Assembly (NCBI GenBank): GCA_019347795.1
Contig: JAHWKS010000214.1
Coordinates: 1 to 7,893, forward strand
DNA: 7,893 nt
From: Planctomycetota bacterium
Lineage (GTDB): Bacteria; Planctomycetota; Planctomycetia; Pirellulales; Pirellulaceae
Direction of reading: 5' to 3'
The notes beneath the pieces are model-generated. The model worked only from the letters and a program-made list of their open reading frames with translations, made no database searches and was not told the DNA's origin. How positions within the stretch are numbered: the stretch's first letter is position 1; the number at the start of each line of letters is the position of its first letter. Positions 1 to 5,110 of this stretch are shown here, piece after piece. The translations under genes were made by a program, and so were the position numbers.

Positions 1-1
1 C

Positions 2-1114
2 GGCTGCCTGGGCCATCCTCCATTCGCCGGCGACGTGCCGCGGGACGACGTCTTCCAGGCCGCGGGCGCCTCTCTGGATGCGCTGCGCGAGAAGAACGAT
101 CGGGGCGAGGCGGTCTCGGCGGCCGCCCGCGGCGCGGCCAAGATCGTGAGCGACGCCTGGGAGGCCGGCAAGCTGCAAGGCGTCTTGGGCTTGGGCGGCT
201 CGGCGGGGACCACCATCGGCGCCGCGGCGATGCGGTCGCTCCCGCTCGGCGTACCGAAGATTCTCGTCAGCACGCTCGCCTCGGGGCAGGTCCGGCAGTA
301 CGTCGGGAGCAAGGACATCCTGATGCTCAACTCGGTGGTCGATATCGCCGGGGTGAACCGCATCAGCCGGCTGGTGCTTTCGGGCGCCGCCGCCGCGATG
401 GCGGGCATGGTCCAGCACGCCGCCGAGCCGTCGCCCGAGGACAAGCCGCTGGTGGCGGCCTCGATGTTCGGCGTCACCACCCCCTGCGTGCAGCGGGCTC
501 GCGAAGTGCTGGAGGAGGCCGGCTACGAGGTGCTGGTGTTTCACGCCACCGGCAGCGGCGGACAAGCGATGGAGTCGCTCATCGCCGACGGCCTGATCGC
601 GGGCGTGCTCGACATCACCACCACCGAGCTGGCGGACGAGCTGGTCGGCGGCGTCCTCTCGGCCGGCCCCGAGCGCCTGACCGCCGCCGGCCGCCGCGGC
701 GTCCCGCAGGTAATCTCCGTCGGCGCGGTGGACATGGTCAACTTCGGCCCGCCGGAAACCGTGCCCGACAAGTTCGCCGACCGTAAGTTCTACCAGCACA
801 ACCCGACCGTGACGCTGATGCGAACCACGGTCGAGGAGAACTCGCAACTCGGCGCCGAGATTGCCAGAAAGGCCGCGGCCGCGGCGGGACCGACGGCCAT
901 CCTGCTGCCGCTCTGCGGGGTCTCGGCAATTGACATCGACGGAAAACCGTTCGACGACCCGCAGGCCCGCAGTGCACTGTTTACGGCCATACGCGAGCGT
1001 GGGGCGAGCGTTGAGCGGCTGGAGTTGAATCACCATATCAATGATCCGCAGTTCGCCGAAGCCGCAGCCCGCAAACTGCTCGATCTGATGGTCCCTAGAA
1101 AAGAGGAACGCTAA
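2..1114 (+). CDS. Tm-1-like ATP-binding domain protein (UPF0261 family), 5'-truncated
   Basis: The reading frame is open from the first bases of the window to TAA at 1112-1114, giving 370 visible residues. Family members are about 400 aa, so a few dozen N-terminal residues are missing. The GTG at 35 is internal. The visible part opens with the family-like G-C-L-G-H-P-P followed by D-V-P-R-D-D-V. A glycine-rich segment GGSAGTT (visible residues about 65-71) leads into LPLGVPKILVSTLASG, a hallmark of the N-terminal Rossmann-like half. The second half has FGVTTPCV, FHATGSGGQAM, VDMVNFG and FYQHNPTVTLMRTT, all typical of UPF0261. The family is named after tomato Tm-1, which binds ATP and inhibits tobamovirus replication. 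The bacterial role is not established. The final five codons and the stop lie in the left arm of a long inverted repeat. The next genes run on the other strand, so no operon partner is visible. Confidence 0.9.
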   Translation, partial: GCLGHPPFAGDVPRDDVFQAAGASLDALREKNDRGEAVSAAARGAAKIVSDAWEAGKLQGVLGLGGSAGTTIGAAAMRSLPLGVPKILVSTLASGQVRQYVGSKDILMLNSVVDIAGVNRISRLVLSGAAAAMAGMVQHAAEPSPEDKPLVAASMFGVTTPCVQRAREVLEEAGYEVLVFHATGSGGQAMESLIADGLIAGVLDITTTELADELVGGVLSAGPERLTAAGRRGVPQVISVGAVDMVNFGPPETVPDKFADRKFYQHNPTVTLMRTTVEENSQLGAEIARKAAAAAGPTAILLPLCGVSAIDIDGKPFDDPQARSALFTAIRERGASVERLELNHHINDPQFAEAAARKLLDLMVPRKEER

Positions 1115-1184
1115 TCGTCACTAATCATCACTGATCTGGATGAGGACTCAGTGATGATTAGCGATGATTAGCGTTCTTCTCTTC
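1098..1184. repeat. Long inverted repeat made of tandem decamers, possible bidirectional terminator
   Basis: Arms 1098-1134 and 1148-1184 (37 nt each) are reverse complements except at four positions. Two of these are G-U wobbles and two A-C mismatches in a plus-strand RNA. The loop is 13 nt (1135-1147). Each arm is itself repetitive: CTAATCGTCA then CTAATCATCA on the left, and GTGATGATTA then GCGATGATTA on the right, with a 10-nt period. The left arm begins purine-rich inside the last codons of the UPF0261 gene. The right arm ends in a pyrimidine-rich run followed by ACTTTTCC. This could act as a terminator in both directions, or be a copy of a dispersed palindromic (REP/MITE-like) element. 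The decamer structure favours a repeat element. Confidence 0.85.
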
Positions 1185-1512
1185 ACTTTTCCAGCCGCCT
1201 CACCGTCGGGGAACGTGGCTTGGCCGATCGACAACTGCGAGCCTGGCGCCAGACCTCAACGAAGATTTGGAGGCGCTCCGTCTCGGAGGCCTAGACAAGA
1301 GGTGGGCAGCACCATCGCGGCGACAGCCACTTCACGCGAACGATTCCAAGTGCGCTGCCGCATCGCCGAGTTCAGTTCGATAATCCGCCGGCTCGATTCG
1401 CTTCACGTACGCCGCCTTACGTCAGGCTGTTGAGCGGCCGCGGCGGCGCACGCGCCACGCTCGGACCGCGATGGAATGCCGCCGCGGTCCGCTCCAGCGG
1501 CGGGTTCAACGG
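1185..1512. other. Gene-poor intergenic stretch
   Basis: I see no credible gene here. The open frames on the plus strand (for example 1164-1433) translate to low-quality, Arg/Ser/Pro-rich sequence with no conserved-looking blocks and start inside the inverted repeat. The clearest structure is a perfect 9-nt inverted repeat, CGGACCGCG at 1462-1470 and CGCGGTCCG at 1483-1491, with a 12-nt loop. An octamer GTTGAGCG at 1429-1436 recurs elsewhere in the region. Confidence 0.5.
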
Positions 1513-1547
1513 AGGATTTGAGGTTCGGCTTCGCGAACTCAAATCCT
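1513..1547 (-). terminator. Hairpin just downstream of the 94-aa gene
   Basis: AGGATTTGAG (1513-1522) pairs perfectly with CTCAAATCCT (1538-1547). After a one-base bulge the stem continues with TTCG (1524-1527) and CGAA (1534-1537), leaving a 6-nt loop. It starts 7 nt beyond the minus-strand stop (1555-1557), the usual place for a terminator, but no T-run follows on the minus strand. It may be a structured 3' end or a Rho-independent-like stop without a U-tract. Confidence 0.4.
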
Positions 1548-1554
1548 TAAGAAG

Positions 1555-1839
1555 TTATGCCCCGATCGGCACGGGTCGGACTGAAACGATCTCGAACCGG
1601 ATGGTCTCGCTGGCGCGGACGCACGCGATGACGACATCCCGGAACTCGTCGAGCAGCGCTTCGCCGTCCTCGTCGTAATCATTGTGTGCCTCCAGCCAAA
1701 GGAGGCGCCCATCCCACCTGCAACGGACGTTCTGATGCCAGGGACGTTGGCGAAACTCTTCCTCGATGTCGGCCGGCGCGTCTGCGGCTTCCGCATCCGT
1801 CAGGCCGGCACAGGTAAGAGTCGTGTGGTAGAGGGGCAT
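1555..1839 (-). CDS. Conserved-looking hypothetical protein, 94 aa
   Basis: I do not recognise a named family. The product (MPLYHTTLTCAG start) has the amino-acid balance of a real protein, and its pattern suggests an alternation of strand, helix, two strands, helix, strand. The likely elements are strand 2-11, acidic helix 21-31 (APADIEEEFRQ), strands 37-42 and 45-51 (VRCRWD, RLLWLEA), helix 59-75 and strand 79-88. This order resembles a ferredoxin-like small alpha/beta domain. It has no signal peptide or membrane segment, and its three cysteines (10, 40, 73) are scattered. I chose the ATG at 1837-1839; a TTG three codons upstream in frame is less likely. There is no clear Shine-Dalgarno site. 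It lies about 110 nt downstream of the DUF5713 gene on the same strand, and a hairpin follows the stop. It could share a transcript with DUF5713, though two hairpin regions sit between them. Confidence 0.65.
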   Translation of the reverse strand: MPLYHTTLTCAGLTDAEAADAPADIEEEFRQRPWHQNVRCRWDGRLLWLEAHNDYDEDGEALLDEFRDVVIACVRASETIRFEIVSVRPVPIGA

Positions 1840-1898
1840 AACGACCAAGCTAACCCGCCGGGAAGAGGCCAGTGCGAACGACGTTGATTTTCAGGACA

Positions 1899-1936
1899 CG
1901 CTCAACTCGCCAGCCTATTCCCGGTCGGGTTGAGCG
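1899..1936. repeat. Inverted repeat between the two small minus-strand genes
   Basis: Arms 1899-1909 (CGCTCAACTCG) and 1926-1936 (CGGGTTGAGCG) match at 10 of 11 positions around a 16-nt loop. Read on the minus strand it directly follows the DUF5713 gene and could end its transcript. The loop and right arm hold TCCCGGTCGG (1919-1928), repeated exactly at 2341-2350 on the other side of the DUF5713 gene. Confidence 0.5.
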
Positions 1937-1959
1937 ACTGGTTCGCCAGTTTACCAGTC
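1936..1959 (-). terminator. Hairpin overlapping the end of the DUF5713 gene
   Basis: GACTGGT (1936-1942) pairs perfectly with ACCAGTC (1953-1959). The latter encodes the last two codons (Asp-Trp) plus part of the stop on the minus strand. A competing smaller stem, ACTGG/CCAGT with a 4-nt loop, lies at 1937-1950. There is no T-run, so this is a weak terminator candidate that may work with the adjacent 1899-1936 repeat. Confidence 0.35.
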
Positions 1960-2292
1960 ACGTGTGGCGACCAATTCCTCGAGGTCCGCGTCGGGAAAGC
2001 CATAGACACTCGCGATGTACCCAAAGGATACGGCAATGTCATCCCTAGCGGCCGTCTCGATTTCGCTGTCGTTGTCTTCGAACTCTTCTTGGAGATCGTT
2101 GATTCGCTCGGTTGCGCGGCAAGTGATCTCGTAAAGCTGTTTATGATTCGCTGGATTCTGCGACTCGATCTCTCGACAAGCGTCCTCGAGCACACCGCGC
2201 ACTTTATCGACAAGAAAGTTGGGGAAGTAGCCGTCCGAGTACATCCCTTGGAGAAGCTTCGAGGCGTCAATCTTGAGCTCTTCGCTGCTCAT
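1951..2292 (-). CDS. DUF5713 family protein, 113 aa
   Basis: I recognise this as DUF5713 from its conserved blocks: YSDGYFPNFLVDKV (18-31), the highly acidic NDLQEEFEDNDSEIETAAR (65-83), and the C-terminal DADLEELVATRDW (101-113). Length and ends fit a complete family member. It is soluble and mostly helical by pattern, with no membrane segment. The molecular function of the family is unknown to me. The start at 2292 is supported by AAAGGA six bases upstream, one of the better ribosome-binding sites in the window. By eye its bases are less GC-rich (about 50-57 percent in lines counted) than gcvPB (about 62-63 percent in lines counted). It is bracketed by an exact 10-nt direct repeat (1919-1928, 2341-2350). 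Both points suit a horizontally acquired small gene but do not prove it. Confidence 0.9.
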   Translation of the reverse strand: MSSEELKIDASKLLQGMYSDGYFPNFLVDKVRGVLEDACREIESQNPANHKQLYEITCRATERINDLQEEFEDNDSEIETAARDDIAVSFGYIASVYGFPDADLEELVATRDW

Positions 2293-2298
2293 CCCTTT

Positions 2299-2304
2299 TC
2301 CTTT
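2299..2304 (-). promoter_or_regulatory. Ribosome-binding site of the DUF5713 gene
   Basis: On the minus strand AAAGGA lies six bases before ATG 2292-2290. It fixes the start of the DUF5713 protein. Most other genes here lack such a clear site. Confidence 0.65.
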
Positions 2305-2315
2305 CGGCGACTATG

Positions 2316-2321
2316 TTTATA
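2316..2321 (-). promoter_or_regulatory. Possible -10 box for the DUF5713 gene
   Basis: The minus strand reads TATAAA here, 24 nt before the start codon. I find no good -35 hexamer at 16-18 nt spacing, so this is a weak call. Confidence 0.2.
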
Positions 2322-2334
2322 CGGTCCTGTCTAA

Positions 2335-2570
2335 ACCGGCTCCCGGTCGGTCTAACGTCGGCTGGGCGGAGAACAGGTTTGGCCGTAACCTTCGATCATG
2401 ACGGGATTATCGCCTTTTCGCTCAACTGAGGCAAATGTATTAGGCGGACCGACGGGTCGGCCTAACGCGCCGCACACGCTCGCCGCGGGCCTCCATTTTG
2501 CGCCCCGCGTTTACGGGCTTGGTGGCGAGACGGTAGGATGATGGCTCGGATAACGGAGTTGGCAAGTTCG
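2335..2570. other. Divergent intergenic region with short repeats and a hairpin
   Basis: No gene is seen between the DUF5713 start and gcvPB; the long minus-strand frame beginning at 2440 is antisense to gcvPB. The region holds a small palindrome, ACCGG-CTC-CCGGT (2335-2347). It also has two related motifs, CGGTCGGTCTAACG (2344-2357) and GGGTCGGCCTAACG (2453-2466), identical at 12 of 14 positions. A hairpin with TAGGCGGACC (2441-2450) and GGTCGGCCTA (2455-2464) arms has one mismatch and a 4-nt loop. A promoter for gcvPB should lie here, but I could not identify a convincing one. Confidence 0.45.
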
Positions 2571-2571
2571 A

Positions 2572-2588
2572 CCCGCCGCCGCGGCGGG
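2572..2588 (+). terminator. GC-rich hairpin just before gcvPB (terminator or attenuator-like)
   Basis: CCCGCC (2572-2577) pairs with GGCGGG (2583-2588) around GCCGC, followed by GGCATTCTTTCTTC. Stem plus pyrimidine-rich tail resembles an intrinsic terminator, although T-rich pairs are interrupted by C. It ends only 22 nt before the gcvPB ATG. It may terminate an upstream transcript, attenuate gcvPB, or be a remnant of a lost upstream gene. Confidence 0.4.
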
Positions 2589-2610
2589 GGCATTCTTTCT
2601 TCAGGCGCCG

Positions 2611-4068
2611 ATGTCCCGGAATCATCTCGCTTCCCAGTTGCTGTTTGACCTCTCGCGTCCCGGTCGGCGCGGCGTCCACTTTCCCGCGGCCGACACGCCC
2701 GAGACGCCGCTGGAGAATCTCCTGCCCCGGAGCGCGTTGGCCGAGAGTCCGCCGCCGCTGCCGGAGCTGGCCGAGCCGGATGTGGTGCGGCATTTCACGA
2801 ATCTTTCGACCTTGAACATGTCGGTCGATACGCACTTTTATCCGCTCGGGTCGTGCACGATGAAGTACAACCCCAAGCGGAATGAGCGGCTGGCGTCGCT
2901 GCCGGGGATGCTGCACGTCCACCCCTATCAGCCGGACGACACGATCCAGGGACTGCTGCGTTTGCTTTACGACCTGCAGGCGATGCTGGCCGAGATTTCC
3001 GGCCTTCCCGGCGTTTCGCTCCAACCGGCGGCCGGGGCCCACGGCGAATTGACGGCGCTGATGGTGGCGGCCGCGTATTTCCGCGATCGCGGCGATAAGC
3101 GGACGGTGGTGCTTACCCCCGACAGCGCTCACGGCACCAACCCCGCCAGCGCGGCGATGGCGGGCTTCGACGCGGTGACCGTCAAGAGCAACGGCCAGGG
3201 GCTGGTGGACATGACCGACCTGGAGGCGAAGCTCAACGAGCGCGTGGCCGTGTTCATGATCACCAACCCCAACACGCTCGGCCTGTTTGATCCGCAGGTG
3301 GGGCAGATCGCCGGGCTGGTGCACGGCGCCGGCGGATTGATTTACCTGGACGGCGCCAACATGAACGCGATCCTCGGAAAAACGCGGCCGGGCGATTTCG
3401 GGGCGGACATGATGCACTTCAACCCGCACAAGACCTTCAGCGGTCCGCACGGCGGCGGCGGTCCCGGGGCCGGGCCGATTTGCGTCGGAGAGCGGCTGGC
3501 GCCGTTTCTTCCAACCCCCATCGTGGCCAAAGACGGCGAGCGATACCGGCTCGACTTCGACCGGCCCCATTCGATCGGCCGCGTGCGATCGTTCTTCGGC
3601 AACGTCGGGGTGCTGGTCCGGGCGTATGCCTACATTCGCACCTTCGGTCCCGGCGGGCTTCGCGAGGTCGCCGAGAACGCGGTGCTCAACGCCAACTACC
3701 TGCGGAGCAAGGTGCGGCACTTCCTTGCCGTCCCGCACGGCGCCCGCTGCATGCACGAGTTCGTCGCCTCCGCCGGCAAGCTCAAAAAGGAAACCGGCGT
3801 GGCGGCGATGGATCTGGCGAAGCGGCTGCTCGACTTCGGCTTTCACGCCCCCACGGTCTATTTTCCCCTGACCGTGCCCGAGGCGATGATGATCGAGCCG
3901 ACGGAAACCGAAAGCAAGGAAACGCTCGACGTCTTCGCCGAGACGCTGTTCCGCATCACCGGCGAATCGCCCGAGTTGCTGCATGAGGCGCCGCATAGCA
4001 CGCCCATCAGCCGGCCGAACGAAGTGCAGGCGGCCAAGCAGCCGCGGATGAAGTGGACCGCCTCATGA
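2611..4068 (+). CDS. gcvPB: Glycine dehydrogenase (decarboxylating) subunit 2, GcvPB
   Basis: This is the beta-type subunit of the split P-protein of the glycine cleavage system. With GcvPA it uses PLP to decarboxylate glycine and passes the aminomethyl group to the lipoyl arm of GcvH, in the cytoplasm. The 485-aa length fits GcvPB. Diagnostic blocks appear in order: HFYPLGSCTMKYNPKRNE near residue 74, QPAAGAHGELTALMVAAAYF, DSAHGTNPASAAMAGF, ITNPNTLGLFD, DGANMNAI, and the PLP site HFNPHKTFSGPHGGGGPG with Lys274 as the Schiff-base lysine. The start at 2611 matches where homologues begin (a short lead into GRRG), though no strong Shine-Dalgarno site is present. The gene overlaps the next one by ATGA, so translation is probably coupled. 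The gcvPA partner is not next to it; the nearest upstream genes are unrelated small minus-strand genes. Confidence 0.97.
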   Translation: MSRNHLASQLLFDLSRPGRRGVHFPAADTPETPLENLLPRSALAESPPPLPELAEPDVVRHFTNLSTLNMSVDTHFYPLGSCTMKYNPKRNERLASLPGMLHVHPYQPDDTIQGLLRLLYDLQAMLAEISGLPGVSLQPAAGAHGELTALMVAAAYFRDRGDKRTVVLTPDSAHGTNPASAAMAGFDAVTVKSNGQGLVDMTDLEAKLNERVAVFMITNPNTLGLFDPQVGQIAGLVHGAGGLIYLDGANMNAILGKTRPGDFGADMMHFNPHKTFSGPHGGGGPGAGPICVGERLAPFLPTPIVAKDGERYRLDFDRPHSIGRVRSFFGNVGVLVRAYAYIRTFGPGGLREVAENAVLNANYLRSKVRHFLAVPHGARCMHEFVASAGKLKKETGVAAMDLAKRLLDFGFHAPTVYFPLTVPEAMMIEPTETESKETLDVFAETLFRITGESPELLHEAPHSTPISRPNEVQAAKQPRMKWTAS

Positions 4069-4808
4069 CCGCGAACGTGCGGCTCATCATCGACCCGCCG
4101 GGCGAGGGCGCCTGGAACATGGCCGTGGACGAGGCGCTCCTGGAATCGACGGCTGCGGGAGGCGGAGCGGCATTGCGGCTTTATCAATGGCGCCCGGCGA
4201 CGCTCTCGCTCGGCTACTTTCAGTGTTACGCAGAGCGAGAGTCCCATCCGCCGAGTCTCGCGCGCCCGATCGTGCGGCGGCCGTCGGGGGGCGGGGCGAT
4301 CCTTCATCACCACGAGTTGACGTACAGCTTCACCGCGCTCGTTGAGGATCGCGTTTCCGCCCGCGTGCAGGCCTTGTACCGTAGCTTTCACGGCGCCCTC
4401 GTCAAAACCTTGACGCGGTTCGGAGCGAAGGCGGAGCTCTGGTCGGCCTGCCGCTCCCCGCCGCCATCGCAGCCGTTTCTTTGCTTTCAGCGGCGGGGAG
4501 AAGGGGACGTCATTCTCGGCGGCCACAAAGTCTGCGGCAGTGCGCAACGCCGCCGCCGGCAGGCGGTGCTGCAACACGGAAGCATTTTGTTGCGGCGGTC
4601 CGAGTTCGCGCCGGAGCTTCCGGGGATCGCGGAGATCATCCAGCGCGACGTCGCAACGGAGGAGTTCGCCTCGTGCTGGCGAACGGAATTGCAGGAAATG
4701 CTCGAGGCGCGGTTCGTCGAGGGCGAACTTACCGACGCCGAACGCGGTCAGGCGTCCGACGTCCTCATGCGGCGTCACGCGACGCGCCGCTGGCTACGAA
4801 AGTGCTAG
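4065..4808 (+). CDS. Lipoate/octanoate transfer protein (LipM-like, BPL/LPL family), 247 aa
   Basis: The protein belongs to the biotin/lipoate protein ligase (LplA/LipM) family, which attaches lipoyl or octanoyl groups to lysines of GcvH and E2 proteins. Visible landmarks are NMAVDEALL near the N-terminus, the RRPSGGGA loop (71-78) followed by a His-rich HHHELTYSF, and GGHKVCGSAQRRRR with the acyl-site lysine Lys155, then LQHGSILL. Only the catalytic domain is present; the C-terminal accessory domain of E. coli-type LplA is absent. Cys140, in FLCFQ fifteen residues before Lys155, sits where I remember the catalytic cysteine of octanoyltransferase LipM. LipM (octanoyl-ACP:protein transfer) is therefore as likely as an ATP-dependent ligase. 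I prefer ATG 4065 because it overlaps the gcvPB stop (ATGA); GTG 4053 in the same frame is the alternative. Coupling to gcvPB fits a role in lipoylating GcvH. The coding sequence around Cys140 contains an 11-bp perfect inverted repeat. Confidence 0.9.
   Translation: MTANVRLIIDPPGEGAWNMAVDEALLESTAAGGGAALRLYQWRPATLSLGYFQCYAERESHPPSLARPIVRRPSGGGAILHHHELTYSFTALVEDRVSARVQALYRSFHGALVKTLTRFGAKAELWSACRSPPPSQPFLCFQRRGEGDVILGGHKVCGSAQRRRRQAVLQHGSILLRRSEFAPELPGIAEIIQRDVATEEFASCWRTELQEMLEARFVEGELTDAERGQASDVLMRRHATRRWLRKC
4454..4500. repeat. Perfect 11-bp inverted repeat inside the lipM-like gene
   Basis: CTCCCCGCCGC (4454-4464) and GCGGCGGGGAG (4490-4500) are exact reverse complements around a 25-nt loop. 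The loop encodes the residues leading up to and including Cys140. On the mRNA this would form a very GC-rich stem. Confidence 0.7.
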
Positions 4809-4820
4809 CACCGCAATCCC

Positions 4821-4836
4821 CCCGAACGGGTTATTT
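4821..4836 (+). terminator. Weak hairpin plus T-rich tract after the lipM-like gene
   Basis: CCCG-AA-CGGG (4821-4830) is followed by TTATTT, 12 nt after the stop codon. The stem is only four base pairs with a 2-nt loop, so this is a weak intrinsic-terminator candidate. Confidence 0.25.
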
Positions 4837-4862
4837 AACATTGGTTCATTTCCTGCTATTTT
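4835..4862 (+). promoter_or_regulatory. Candidate sigma-70 promoter for the FHA gene
   Basis: TTAACA (4835-4840, five of six matches to TTGACA) and TATTTT (4857-4862, four of six to TATAAT) are separated by 16 nt in the most AT-rich stretch of the window. TAGGAT at 4872-4877 is an alternative -10. A start near 4869 would give a leader of about 240 nt before the FHA start codon. Confidence 0.4.
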
Positions 4863-5110
4863 GTGCTTGCTTAGGATAAGTGCGCGGCCGTAATCGCTCC
4901 TTTTCGTGAATGTGGCCGCGTGCGACGTGGGAACTGATCGACGGCTCCGTCGCTCTCCCGTCCGTTAAACTGCAACGTGATCGCACGTTTTGCTCATTTT
5001 CCCGCGTGCGGCAGACGTTGTTTGATGGTGGGGAAGTGGGCCTGCGTCCGGTCCCGTCGCAAAACGTACGAATGGTGGCCACTACCCCGAGGTTTAAGAA
5101 AAGGCGCTTC
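4863..5110 (+). other. Long leader of the FHA gene
   Basis: This stretch lies between the candidate promoter and the FHA start. It includes a GC-rich inverted repeat, CGCGGCC (4883-4889) with GGCCGCG (4914-4920). From an ATG at 4910 it is open in frame with the FHA gene for 67 codons, but that translation has no family resemblance and I treat it as untranslated. I recognise no riboswitch class here. Confidence 0.35.

Noticed and set aside
1111..1173. Decamer repeats as a CRISPR array
   Set aside because: Units are 10 nt, contiguous, and arranged as a palindrome, with no spacers and no cas genes nearby.
1164..1433. Possible small plus-strand gene of 89 codons
   Set aside because: It begins inside the right arm of the inverted repeat and its translation shows no conserved-looking blocks.
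1930..2334. Plus-strand open frame of 134 codons over the DUF5713 region
   Set aside because: The opposite strand encodes a recognisable, full-length DUF5713 protein with its own ribosome-binding site.
2293..2610. Glycine riboswitch upstream of gcvPB
   Set aside because: I could not find the tandem aptamer layout or its conserved core. Only simple hairpins are visible.
2440..3996. Long minus-strand open frame of 518 codons
   Set aside because: It is antisense to gcvPB in high-GC DNA. Its translation is Arg/His/Gly-rich with no recognisable domains, while the plus strand gives a textbook GcvPB.
4053..4064. GTG at 4053 as the start of the lipM-like gene
   Set aside because: It is possible, but the ATG at 4065 forms the classic ATGA overlap with the gcvPB stop and is closer to where the family's sequence begins.
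4910..5110. Upstream start extending the FHA protein by 67 residues
   Set aside because: The extension has no domain-like sequence. The FHA fold and the remembered family start coincide with ATG 5111, which has a ribosome-binding site.
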